Shown here piece by piece: positions 6,647 to 14,238 of a stretch of 43,220 nucleotides of DNA. The stretch lies in contig SFJE01000016.1 of the NCBI GenBank assembly GCA_004555175.1, positions 1-43,220 of the forward strand. Reading direction: 5' to 3'. Position numbers and translations under genes: made by a program. Position 1 is the stretch's first letter, and the number at the start of each line of letters is the position of its first letter. The notes beneath the pieces are model-generated. The model did not search any database and had not been told where the DNA came from. It worked only from the letters and a program-made list of their open reading frames with translations. Origin of the DNA: Lentisphaeraceae bacterium. Its GTDB lineage: Bacteria > Verrucomicrobiota > Kiritimatiellia > RFP12 > DVOR01.

Positions 6647-7945
6647 TTATTCGCGCCGGATGTTGGCCCCGAGGGCCCGCAGGTTCTCCTCAATCGTCTC
6701 ATAGCCGCGGTCAATCGATTCGGCATTCAGAATCTCGGTCGTCCCCCGGGCGCAGAGAGCGGCAATAATGAGCGCAATCCCCGCACGAATATCCGGGCTC
6801 GAGACGGTGCACCCCTGGAGCGTGGTCGGGCCGGTGACCACGGCGCGGTGCGGATCGCACTGCACGATGCGCGCGCCCATCCCGATAAGGTGGTCCACAA
6901 AGTAGAGCCGGCTCTCGAACATCTTCTCGAAGAAGAGCTCGGTCCCACGCGTCTGGGTGGCCAAGACAATCAGCACGCTCATGAGGTCTGACGGGAGCGC
7001 CGGCCAGGGACCATTGGAGATCTGCGGGATGGCGGCACCCAGGTCGTAGGCCGTCTTGAGCGCCTGCTTGGCCGGCAGACGCAGGTTCCCGGCTTCGTCG
7101 AAGCTCCAGCGCACGCCAAAGCGCGCAAAGGCCGGGCGCAACACGGCCATCTCCTCGCGGTCGACCCCCTTCAAGGTCAACGCCCCGCCCGTGACGGCCG
7201 CCGCCACCAGATAGCTCGCCGCCTCAATCGCATCGCCCCCCACCCGGAAGGTGCCGCCGCCGAGCTTCGGCACGCCCTCAATCGTCAGCCGGTTCGTTCC
7301 AATCCCCTCAATCTTCGCGCCCATCCCGCAGAGCATTCGGCAAAGGTTCTGGACGTGCGGCTCGCAGGCCACATTATAGAGCGTGGTCGGGCCGAGGGCC
7401 ATCACCGCGGCCATCACCAGGTTCTCGGTGGCGGTGACGGAGGCTTCGTCGAGCATAAAGTAGGTGCCCACCAAGCCTCGAGGAGCCTTGAGGGTAATTG
7501 CCCCACTCGGGCGCGGCCGCCCCGTGGCCCCCAACGCGTGAAACCCGGCAAAGTGCGTATCCAACCGCCGCCGCCCAATACTGTCGCCCCCGGGGGCCGC
7601 GCGCAACCGCAGCCGCCCCTTCCGCGCCAAAAGCGGTCCGGCAAAGAGAATGGAGGTGCGAATCCGCGCACAAGTAGCCGCCGAAAGCTCGGGCATCGCC
7701 TTCAACCGGCTGGGGTCGACCGTCACGGTGTGGCTACCGGCCAGGTCGGCCTCCACCCGCGCGCCGAGCTCTCGCAAGCCCTCAATCATCACGCGCACAT
7801 CGGCGATATTGGGCACATTCTCGAGCGTGACCGGCTCGGCGGCGAGCAAGGTTGCCGCCAACATCGGCAACGCGGCATTCTTATTCCCCGGCACCACGTG
7901 CGTACCCGCAATCGGGGCTCCCCCCTGAATAATCAACTTCGACAT
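6647..7945 (-). CDS. murA: UDP-N-acetylglucosamine 1-carboxyvinyltransferase MurA
   Basis: This 432-aa enzyme transfers enolpyruvate from PEP to UDP-GlcNAc, the first committed step of peptidoglycan synthesis. Seen: the N-terminal GxKNAALP loop (PGNKNAALP) with the conserved Lys-Asn, and the active-site loop as APGGDSIGRRR. In most bacteria the residue after PGG is the catalytic Cys that fosfomycin alkylates; here it is Asp, as known for Chlamydia and Mycobacterium MurA, so natural fosfomycin resistance is expected. The ATG at 7945 follows AAGGAAG. It lies 11 nt after the UDG-like gene in the resB-ccsA-UDG-murA run. Confidence 0.95.
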   Translation of the reverse strand: MSKLIIQGGAPIAGTHVVPGNKNAALPMLAATLLAAEPVTLENVPNIADVRVMIEGLRELGARVEADLAGSHTVTVDPSRLKAMPELSAATCARIRTSILFAGPLLARKGRLRLRAAPGGDSIGRRRLDTHFAGFHALGATGRPRPSGAITLKAPRGLVGTYFMLDEASVTATENLVMAAVMALGPTTLYNVACEPHVQNLCRMLCGMGAKIEGIGTNRLTIEGVPKLGGGTFRVGGDAIEAASYLVAAAVTGGALTLKGVDREEMAVLRPAFARFGVRWSFDEAGNLRLPAKQALKTAYDLGAAIPQISNGPWPALPSDLMSVLIVLATQTRGTELFFEKMFESRLYFVDHLIGMGARIVQCDPHRAVVTGPTTLQGCTVSSPDIRAGIALIIAALCARGTTEILNAESIDRGYETIEENLRALGANIRRE

Positions 7946-7956
7946 CAGTTTCTTCC

Positions 7957-8799
7957 TTACCGCCCCTGCGCCAAGCGTGCCTGCAAGCTCTTAAGCGCCT
8001 CCCAGTTCTCCACCTTCAACTTTCGCGACATCTCCTCGCCCAACATCAGCATCCGCATCGGGTGGTGGAGCGTCATCACCGGCACGTGCCCCTCGCGCAA
8101 CATCCGCCACTGCCCCACTTGCCCGGCCGAAGCCGTGCTCTCGGGGAAGAGCGCCTGTGCAGCCACCGGCCCCAACAGCACCACCGTCCGCGGATTGACC
8201 ACCCGAAGTTCGCGCCGCAACTGCTCCCCGCACGTCCGCAACGCCGCCGCGTCCACCCGCCCGCGCGGCACGCCACACTTCATCGCCGGCGTCACATAAA
8301 GTTCACTCAGCGGCAAACGAATGGCCGCAAACATCTTCTCGAGCAGCGCCCACGCCGCACTCCCCGCCTCCAACCGCGCCCCCTGCGCTGCCGCATCCTC
8401 GCCCATCACCGGCGGGGCCGACACAATCGCCACCTCGGGGTTATACCCATTCCCCCGCGCCCCGAAGCGGCCATTAACCCCATACGCGCACCCCTGGCAA
8501 GCGGCCATCTCCCGGCGCAACGCCTCCAAAGCCTGCGCACGCTGCTCGGGCGTATCGCTCCCGCCCGGTGCCGGCCGCGCACCCTGGACCTGCGTGGGCG
8601 CGGGAATCTTCGGCATCGTCCCGCTCGGGGCCGCCGCCGGCGCACGCGCGCCCCCCTTCGGCGCGGCACAGAAGGCCTGCCAGAGCGCCTCCTCCACCGG
8701 CACCTGCTTGACCCCCGTCTCGCGCAGACAGGTCAAAGTATCGATGGCCTCGCTCAACGCCGCCACCAGCGGATGATCCTCAAAGTCAGAGCCCTGCAT
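7957..8799 (-). CDS. uracil-DNA glycosylase-like protein (family 4/5-like), divergent
   Basis: This 280-aa protein has the fold signature of Fe-S uracil-DNA glycosylases, which excise uracil from DNA. Seen: about 90 N-terminal residues of low-complexity Ala/Pro linker, then the core with cysteines at ACQGC, MKCG and LRTCGEQ that could bind a 4Fe-4S cluster, the strand VVLLGPVAAQALF, and the C-terminal HHP motif (TLHHPMRML). The usual first motif (GExPGxxED...GxPFVGxAG) is badly eroded to SAPPVMGEDAAAQGARLEAG, so activity is uncertain. It overlaps ccsA by 14 nt and has no clear ribosome-binding site, suggesting translational coupling. Confidence 0.7.
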   Translation of the reverse strand: MQGSDFEDHPLVAALSEAIDTLTCLRETGVKQVPVEEALWQAFCAAPKGGARAPAAAPSGTMPKIPAPTQVQGARPAPGGSDTPEQRAQALEALRREMAACQGCAYGVNGRFGARGNGYNPEVAIVSAPPVMGEDAAAQGARLEAGSAAWALLEKMFAAIRLPLSELYVTPAMKCGVPRGRVDAAALRTCGEQLRRELRVVNPRTVVLLGPVAAQALFPESTASAGQVGQWRMLREGHVPVMTLHHPMRMLMLGEEMSRKLKVENWEALKSLQARLAQGR

Positions 8800-9514
8800 A
8801 GCTGTGCATTCCCGGGAAGAGTTTGGAAAGGTTAATCCACGTCACGGTCAGGATAATCGCCAGCAGCCCGGCCCCTAACAGCCCCAGCCGCCAAGCGCGT
8901 CGCCCGCGACAGTGAAAGACCGCCGCATAAATCAGCCACGTGGCCAGCGACCACTGCTCCTTGGGGTCCCACTGCCAATAGGCCCCCCACGCCTCATTCC
9001 CCCACATCGACCCCAGCGCCAGCGCCAGCGTAATCAGTGCAAAGCCCCACGCCACAGTCCGCCCCGAGGCGCGCGTCTGCCCCAGACACTCCAGCACAAA
9101 TCCCCGCGCCATCAACGCATAGGCCATCATATACCCCAGCACATGCGGCACAAAGAGCGGACTCTGCAGCGCCGGCGGCAACTGCCCCTCCCGTGCCGAA
9201 AAGACAAAAGCCAGCGGAAAGAGCACAACCACGCCCAGCGCCGCATCCAGCCGCGTCGTCTCCAGCCGCTCGCGCGCCGCCGTCCACACCGTCGCCGCCG
9301 CCAGGCACAGCGGCAACCACAGAAAGGCCTCGAAGAGATTGCGCATCGGCGGATGGCCCACCTGCGCCCAACGCACCCCAATGGCCACCGCGGCCACCGC
9401 GCCAACCGCGCGCCACGCCCAGCGGCCCCACCGCTGCGGCAGCGCCACCCCAAACCCCGCCAACGCCACCTGCGCGTTCAGCAACCAACCCAGCGTATCG
9501 ACCTTAAGCTCCAT
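8786..9514 (-). CDS. ccsA: cytochrome c biogenesis protein CcsA (system II haem handler)
   Basis: This 242-aa polytopic inner-membrane protein of the CcsA/CcmC/CcmF family presents haem for attachment to apocytochromes c. The Trp-rich signature is present (WGAYWQWDPKEQWSL), and hydrophobic segments cover most of the chain. Conserved histidines flank it (for example HVLGYM and FHCRGRR). The ATG at 9514 follows GGGAGG. It overlaps resB upstream by 11 nt and the UDG-like gene downstream by 14 nt. With resB it forms a complete system II synthetase pair, which implies c-type cytochromes in this organism. Confidence 0.88.
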   Translation of the reverse strand: MELKVDTLGWLLNAQVALAGFGVALPQRWGRWAWRAVGAVAAVAIGVRWAQVGHPPMRNLFEAFLWLPLCLAAATVWTAARERLETTRLDAALGVVVLFPLAFVFSAREGQLPPALQSPLFVPHVLGYMMAYALMARGFVLECLGQTRASGRTVAWGFALITLALALGSMWGNEAWGAYWQWDPKEQWSLATWLIYAAVFHCRGRRAWRLGLLGAGLLAIILTVTWINLSKLFPGMHSYAGL

Positions 9515-10175
9515 CGTGGTGCCTCCCAACCCCCTCTTCGCGCAGCGCCATCGCCACTGCCGCCACCACCAACAGCGCATATCCGGCAAAGACCACCGGC
9601 CAGCCCGGATCCTGCCGCACCAAAATCATCGTCTGCCAAACCGGCTCCCCATATGGATCCTGCCCCTGCGCGTAGCTCATCTGGTAGTAGGTCAACCCCT
9701 TCCGCCGCAATGGCTTATTCACCGAAATCTCGCGCGCGCCCTCGGGAAACTGCAGCGTGGTTCGATACTGCTTGGGCTGGCCGTTCGGGTAAGTTTCCAC
9801 CTCGAAGCGCGCCAGCGCCACCCGCTCCCCCTGAATCATCCGCTGCCGATACTCCACCGGCGCAATCGGCGAATCCACCAACCACAGCTCCCACTGCTTG
9901 GCGTACCCTGCCGTCAGCGCGCCCCCAACCACCACCGCCAACGCCCCACCGTGAAAGAGCGCACTCACCCACCGCCGCCGCCAAAGCGCCCACACCGTCA
10001 GCACCGCAAAGACAGCCAACAGCCCCCACGCCACCGCCCGGCACCCCGCCGTCTGCAACACCCCTCGCTGCGACTCAAAGGCCAACACCACACTCGCGCC
10101 CGCCAACGCCAACAGCGTCCCGACGCCCGCCCAACGGCTCACCGCCAAAAAATTTGCCTTTCGTCCAATCAACAT
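9504..10175 (-). CDS. resB: ResB-like cytochrome c biogenesis protein
   Basis: This 223-aa membrane protein is the partner of CcsA in system II cytochrome c assembly. Seen: three N-terminal hydrophobic segments, a periplasmic domain with VEYRQRMIQGERVAL and the typical GLTYYQMSYAQ stretch, and a last membrane helix (PVVFAGYALLVVAAVAMAL). It is shorter than many ResB proteins. The ATG at 10175 is chosen because the frame upstream is low-complexity and a strong extended -10 (TGCTATAAT) ends 7 nt before it; the mRNA would then start at or next to the ATG, and GGTGGT is the only weak ribosome-binding site. Confidence 0.8.
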   Translation of the reverse strand: MLIGRKANFLAVSRWAGVGTLLALAGASVVLAFESQRGVLQTAGCRAVAWGLLAVFAVLTVWALWRRRWVSALFHGGALAVVVGGALTAGYAKQWELWLVDSPIAPVEYRQRMIQGERVALARFEVETYPNGQPKQYRTTLQFPEGAREISVNKPLRRKGLTYYQMSYAQGQDPYGEPVWQTMILVRQDPGWPVVFAGYALLVVAAVAMALREEGVGRHHDGA

Positions 10176-10181
10176 ACCACC

Positions 10182-10190
10182 ATTATAGCA
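10182..10190 (-). promoter_or_regulatory. extended -10 promoter of resB operon
   Basis: TGCTATAAT on the reverse strand is the best -10 in the window. It ends at 10182, so transcription would begin near 10175, the A of the resB ATG, giving a leaderless or nearly leaderless mRNA. Confidence 0.6.
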
Positions 10191-10352
10191 TAGCGCCCCT
10201 ACTGCCGCTAGCGATGCCCCGACACGCAAAGCCTTACCAATAATAAACGCGCGTACGCGCGCGCGAGGCCCCACGCCTCTAACGCCTCTGCACTCTCCCT
10301 CTCTCTTCACCCTCGCAGATACCCCCAAAAAAGGTAGGTCCTACCTCAAGGT

Positions 10353-10476
10353 GACCTAGGCCCTAGGTCGAAGCGAGGTAGGCCCTAGGTCGAGGTGAGG
10401 TAGGCCCTAGGTCGAGGTGAGGTAGGCCCTAGGTCGAGGTGAGGTAGGCCCTAGGTCGAAGCGAGGTAGGCCCTAA
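10353..10476. repeat. 22-bp tandem repeat array (GAGGTAGGCCCTAGGTCG type)
   Basis: Exact 22-bp periodicity with full units starting at 10375, 10397, 10419 and 10441, a variant unit at 10353 and a truncated one at 10463. Units end in GAGGT or GAAGC. Each contains the palindrome CCTAGG. There are no spacers, so it is not a CRISPR. It lies between the divergent resB and rfbC promoters. Confidence 0.9.
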
Positions 10477-10558
10477 CGCGCACGCGCGAGCATCGCGTAA
10501 TTTATTCTCGGGCGGGGGAAACTCGGACCTCAGACTGCCCCAACTCGCACCTTAGGCG

Positions 10559-10650
10559 AGGGGAACTATTAAGACCCCGCCTTAATTCAAATAAGTCGGG
10601 GTCTTAATTCAAATAAGGCGGGGTCTTAATTCAAATAAGTCTTAGTCTTA
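10559..10650. repeat. 22-bp tandem repeat array (CTTAATTCAAATAAG type)
   Basis: Units start at 10581, 10603 and 10625 with exact 22-bp spacing, preceded by a related half unit from 10559. Unit core: CTTAATTCAAATAAG followed by KCGGGGT in the first two units. The half units can pair (TTAAGACCCCG with CGGGGTCTTAA). It is the same family as 1-72 and sits about 50 bp upstream of the rfbC -10. Confidence 0.85.
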
Positions 10651-10701
10651 TCTATTGTCCCTGCCCCCAAGACGAATGACTCTGCGTAGCAAGGGATATT
10701 A

Positions 10702-10710
10702 TGATACAAT
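10702..10710 (+). promoter_or_regulatory. extended -10 promoter of rfbCDAB
   Basis: TGATACAAT lies 78 nt upstream of the rfbC ATG, implying a leader of about 70 nt. No clear -35 hexamer is seen at the expected place. Confidence 0.5.
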
Positions 10711-10787
10711 AGCGCCGTTTTTGAGGGGCCGTTAGGTTTGGCGTATCGGCCTACCACAGGTTGGCAGCAGCGAAGATTGGACGAATA

Positions 10788-11348
10788 ATGAAGGTAATCG
10801 AAACAGCGATTGAGGGTGTCAAGATTATTGAGCCGGCGGTCTTTGGCGATGCGCGCGGTTGGTTCGTGGAACAGTACAATGCCGAGCGCTACCAAGCAGC
10901 TGGGATTACAGCGAACTTTGTACAAGATAACGAATCCTTCTCGTGCAAAGGAGTTGTACGAGGGTTGCATTGGCAGGCGGGCATGTGCGCGCAGGCAAAG
11001 TTGGTACGTGTTATTCGCGGATCTGTGTGGGATGTGGCGGTGGATATTCGCAAGGGTTCACCCACCTTTGGTCAGCATGTGGCGGTTACCCTGTCGGCTG
11101 AAAACAAGCGCCAACTCTTCATTCCGCGCGGCTTCGCGCACGGCTTTATCGTGCTAGAGGATGAGACGCTCTTCAGCTATAAGTGTGACAATCTCTACGC
11201 CCCGGCGGCTGAGCGCGGAATGCTCTTCTCAGACCCTGCACTCGGCATCCAATGGCCGGAAGTGGGCGTGAAGTTGACGCTTTCGGCCAAGGATCAGGTT
11301 CATCCGCCCCTGGCAGAGATTGAGCCCTGGGAGGCGTGCGCACAATGA
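10788..11348 (+). CDS. rfbC: dTDP-4-dehydrorhamnose 3,5-epimerase
   Basis: This 186-aa cupin-fold enzyme epimerises C3 and C5 of dTDP-4-keto-6-deoxyglucose on the way to dTDP-L-rhamnose. Seen: the substrate/catalytic segment VVRGLHWQ with the catalytic His, KLVRVIRGSVWDVAVDIR, and FIPRGFAHGF followed by the conserved Tyr of SYKCDNLY. The length is normal. The start is the ATG at 10788 (MKVIETAIEG); the frame is open nine codons further up but without a better ribosome-binding site. It is the first gene of rfbCDAB, and its TGA overlaps the rfbD ATG (ATGA). Confidence 0.95.
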   Translation: MKVIETAIEGVKIIEPAVFGDARGWFVEQYNAERYQAAGITANFVQDNESFSCKGVVRGLHWQAGMCAQAKLVRVIRGSVWDVAVDIRKGSPTFGQHVAVTLSAENKRQLFIPRGFAHGFIVLEDETLFSYKCDNLYAPAAERGMLFSDPALGIQWPEVGVKLTLSAKDQVHPPLAEIEPWEACAQ

Positions 11349-12205
11349 AGGTGCTCTTGACGGGTGGACGCGGAATGCTCGGGCGCACAATTGAACGCGT
11401 CCTAGGAGATCGCTTCGAAATTCTTGCCACCGATTTGCCTGAAGCGGACATTACTGATGAAGCGGCCATTGACCACATCATTGCCAAAGCACGGCCGGAT
11501 GCGGTCATCCATTGCGCGGCGGCAACCGCAGTCGATGCCTGTGAGGAGCGCGTGGACTTTGCCTTTCGGCTCAATGCGCGCGGAAGCGCCAATGTTGCGG
11601 CGGCCTGTCACCGTCACGGCGTGCGCCTGATTGCCATCTCCACCGACTACGTCTTTGCCGGAGACGCGCCGCGCCCCTACACCGAGTTTGACCGCCCCAC
11701 GGGCGGAGCGACCATCTACGGTCAATCGAAGTTCGCCGGCGAAGAGCAAATCCGCTCGCTCTGCCCAAACCATTGCATCTGCCGAATTAGTTGGCTCTAC
11801 GGTTTTGGCGGCCCCTCCTTTGTCCACACGATGCTCAAGTTGGCTGACGGCACACGCCCAGTCTTGAAGGTGGTGGCCGACCAGGTGGGCAACCCCACCA
11901 GCGCGCTCGCCGTGGCCGAACATTTGGCCCTGCTTCTGGCGCGCCCTGCCCTCTGCGGTACCTTCCATTTGACGTGTGAAGGGGAAGCCTCATGGGCGGA
12001 CTTTGCGCGCGAGATCTTTCGCCTTGCTGGTCGCAATCAGGCCGTTGAAGGATGCACCACCGAGGCGTTTCCGCGCCCGGCCCCTCGCCCGAAAAACTCG
12101 CGCTTGGACAAGATGGGGCTACGATTGGCGGGGTTGCCGCCGATGCCAATGTGGCAGGACGCTTTGAAAACGTTTATGGAAAAGGAGTTTGGCTATGGCT
12201 CGTAA
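11345..12205 (+). CDS. rfbD: dTDP-4-dehydrorhamnose reductase
   Basis: This 286-aa short-chain dehydrogenase reduces the 4-keto group to give dTDP-L-rhamnose. Seen: the N-terminal NAD(P)-binding motif TGGRGMLGRT, the STDYVF segment with the catalytic Ser/Thr, and the YGQSK catalytic Tyr-x3-Lys. The conserved DQVGNPTSALAVAEHLA region contacts the nucleotide sugar. It starts inside the rfbC stop codon (ATGA) and overlaps rfbA by 11 nt, so it is translationally coupled on both sides. Confidence 0.95.
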   Translation: MKVLLTGGRGMLGRTIERVLGDRFEILATDLPEADITDEAAIDHIIAKARPDAVIHCAAATAVDACEERVDFAFRLNARGSANVAAACHRHGVRLIAISTDYVFAGDAPRPYTEFDRPTGGATIYGQSKFAGEEQIRSLCPNHCICRISWLYGFGGPSFVHTMLKLADGTRPVLKVVADQVGNPTSALAVAEHLALLLARPALCGTFHLTCEGEASWADFAREIFRLAGRNQAVEGCTTEAFPRPAPRPKNSRLDKMGLRLAGLPPMPMWQDALKTFMEKEFGYGS

Positions 12206-13067
12206 GGGCATTATTCTCGCCGGTGGGGCCGGCACACGGTTGCATCCGCTCACACGCGTAGTCTCGAAGCAGTTGCTACCGGTCTACGACAAGCCGATGA
12301 TCTTCTACCCCTTGAGCACCTTGATGCTCGCGGGCATTCGCGAAGTGCTCATCATCTCCACCCCCACCGACCTGCCAAACTTTGAACGGCTTCTGGGCGA
12401 TGGGTCGGAGCTGGGCATGAAGTTCTCCTACAAGGTTCAGGAGGTCCCCAACGGCCTGGCACAAGCCTTCGTGCTCGGTGCTGAGTTCTTGGGCAACGAC
12501 GATGCCTGTTTGGTCCTTGGCGACAACATCTTCTATGGTGCAGACCTCACCAAACTTCTCAAGCGCGCCAATGCGAACCCCGAGCCCACCGTCTTCGGTT
12601 ACCGCGTGCGCGATCCCGAGCGTTATGGCGTGGTGGAGTTTGATGCGCAGGGAAAAGCCATCTCCCTCGAGGAGAAGCCCGCCGCCCCCAAGTCAAACTA
12701 CGCCGTCGTGGGGCTCTATTTCTACCCCAACGATGTGGTGCAGAAGGCCAAGGCCCTCAAGCCCTCGGCACGCGGCGAGTATGAAATCACCGACCTCAAC
12801 CGCCTCTACCTTGAAGAGGGTCGCCTGACGGTCGAAACAATGGGTCGCGGATTTGCTTGGCTCGACACCGGCACCCACCAATCGCTCGCCGATGCCACCG
12901 GCTTCGTTCGCGCCCTCATTGAGCGCCAGGGGTTGCAAATCTCCTGCATTGAAGAGATCGCCCACTATCAGGGCTGGATTGACGATGCGCAGCTCCAGCG
13001 CCTCGCCGAGAGTTATGGAAAATCCTCCTACGGTCTCTACCTTAAAAACCTTGTGAAAGGACGCTAA
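12195..13067 (+). CDS. rfbA: glucose-1-phosphate thymidylyltransferase
   Basis: This 290-aa nucleotidyltransferase joins dTTP and glucose-1-phosphate to form dTDP-glucose, the entry step of the rhamnose pathway. Seen: the signature LAGGAGTRLHPLT, then SKQLLPVYDKPM, the metal-binding GDN of LGDNIFYG, and VVEFD...SLEEKPAAPKS. The ATG at 12195 follows AAAGGAG at 12181-12187, which lies inside the end of rfbD; the open frame two codons upstream is less well placed. The length matches long-type RmlA. Confidence 0.96.
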   Translation: MARKGIILAGGAGTRLHPLTRVVSKQLLPVYDKPMIFYPLSTLMLAGIREVLIISTPTDLPNFERLLGDGSELGMKFSYKVQEVPNGLAQAFVLGAEFLGNDDACLVLGDNIFYGADLTKLLKRANANPEPTVFGYRVRDPERYGVVEFDAQGKAISLEEKPAAPKSNYAVVGLYFYPNDVVQKAKALKPSARGEYEITDLNRLYLEEGRLTVETMGRGFAWLDTGTHQSLADATGFVRALIERQGLQISCIEEIAHYQGWIDDAQLQRLAESYGKSSYGLYLKNLVKGR

Positions 13068-13070
13068 CCC

Positions 13071-14162
13071 ATGGCCTACACCAAGCGTTGCATCGTCACC
13101 GGCGCAGCCGGCTTCATCGGCTCGGCCCTCGCCCGCCTCTTGCTTCAAGAAACCGAGGCCCAGGTCCTCGTGGTCGATAAACTGACCTACGCGGGCGTCC
13201 CAGAATCACTCAAGGAGGTGGGGCTTGACCCCCTTACGCTCGCCTCTGCCAATCCCCGCCTCAGCTTCTTGAAGGCCGACATCTGCGATCAGGCGGCGAT
13301 GGACCGCGCCTTCGCCGAGTTCCGCCCCGATACCATCTTCCACTTGGCCGCCGAGTCGCATGTCGATCGCTCGATTGACGGTCCCGGTGAGTTCATCCGC
13401 ACAAATATCCTCGGCACCGCGACGCTCCTCCAAGCCGCACTCAAATATTGGCGCGGGTTGGACGATGAAGCAAGGGCCGCCTTCCGTTTCCAGCATATCT
13501 CCACCGATGAGGTCTATGGCACCCTCGGCGAGACTGGCTTCTTCACCGAAGCCACCCCCTACTCTCCCCACTCGCCTTACTCGGCTAGCAAGGCCTCCAG
13601 CGATCACCTGGTCCGCGCCTGGCACGACACCTACGGCCTGCCCACCCTCATCACCAACTGTTCGAACAACTACGGCCCTTACCACTTCCCCGAGAAGCTC
13701 ATCCCCTTGATTATCCTCAACTGCCTGGAGGGTAAGCCGCTGCCTGTCTACGGTACTGGTGCGAATGTGCGCGACTGGCTCTATGTCGACGACCACGCCC
13801 GCGCCCTACTGCTTGTCAATCAGCAAGGCACCCCAGGCGAAACCTACAATGTTGGCGGCCACAACGAGCGCACCAACCTGCAAGTGGTTCAGACCATCTG
13901 CACCATTCTCAATGAGCTCCGCCCGCAGGCCAATGGCAAACCTTACGCCGATCTTATCACGTATGTCGCCGACCGCCCCGGCCACGACCTGCGCTACGCG
14001 ATTGACCCTGACAAACTCATCAATGGTCTAGGCTGGCAACCGCGCGAGACCTTTGAAACCGGTATTCGCAAGACCGTCCAGTGGTATCTTGACAACGATT
14101 GGTGGTGGCGCCCCATCCACGAAGGCCGTTATACCGGCCAACGCCTCGGTACCAATGCCTAA
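13071..14162 (+). CDS. rfbB: dTDP-glucose 4,6-dehydratase
   Basis: This 363-aa extended short-chain dehydrogenase makes dTDP-4-keto-6-deoxyglucose using a tightly bound NAD. Seen: the N-terminal VTGAAGFIGSAL, the HLAAESHVDRSI segment, STDEVYG with the catalytic Thr-Asp-Glu, YSASK with the catalytic Tyr-Lys, and NCSNNYGPYHFPEKLIP. It begins 3 nt after rfbA ends, with AAAGGA just upstream. It is the last gene of the complete rfbC-D-A-B set; a strong hairpin follows at 14181-14223. Confidence 0.96.
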   Translation: MAYTKRCIVTGAAGFIGSALARLLLQETEAQVLVVDKLTYAGVPESLKEVGLDPLTLASANPRLSFLKADICDQAAMDRAFAEFRPDTIFHLAAESHVDRSIDGPGEFIRTNILGTATLLQAALKYWRGLDDEARAAFRFQHISTDEVYGTLGETGFFTEATPYSPHSPYSASKASSDHLVRAWHDTYGLPTLITNCSNNYGPYHFPEKLIPLIILNCLEGKPLPVYGTGANVRDWLYVDDHARALLLVNQQGTPGETYNVGGHNERTNLQVVQTICTILNELRPQANGKPYADLITYVADRPGHDLRYAIDPDKLINGLGWQPRETFETGIRKTVQWYLDNDWWWRPIHEGRYTGQRLGTNA

Positions 14163-14180
14163 GCGAGCATCTCACGCCAA

Positions 14181-14223
14181 ACACCAGCGCCCCAGACCTT
14201 ATAACGGTTTGGGGCGCTGGTGT
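14181..14223. terminator. bidirectional hairpin between rfbB and manC
   Basis: An 18-bp stem (14181-14198 with 14206-14223, one G-T pair) and a 7-nt loop lie between convergent genes. The stem core is ACACCAGCGCCCCA. No T-run follows on either strand, so it may end transcription Rho-dependently or by blocking exonucleases. Confidence 0.75.
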
Positions 14224-14238
14224 ACATGGGGCAAGCGA

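Larger units (their letters stand above)
10191..10701. other. non-coding repeat island between resB and rfbC
   Basis: About 510 bp without a credible gene. It holds GC-rich alternating sequence (CGCGCGTACGCGCGCGC-like at about 10247-10265), a small inverted repeat GGTAGGTCCTACC at 10333-10345, the 22-bp array at 10353-10476 and the CTTA/ATAAG array at 10559-10650. It separates two divergent promoters. Confidence 0.7.

Noticed and set aside
10353..10476. Possible CRISPR array
   Set aside because: The repeats are directly abutting with no spacers, and no cas genes are present.
10626..10970. 114-aa reverse frame overlapping the start of rfbC
   Set aside because: It covers the repeat array, the rfbC promoter and the first 180 nt of rfbC; there is no ribosome-binding site or domain.
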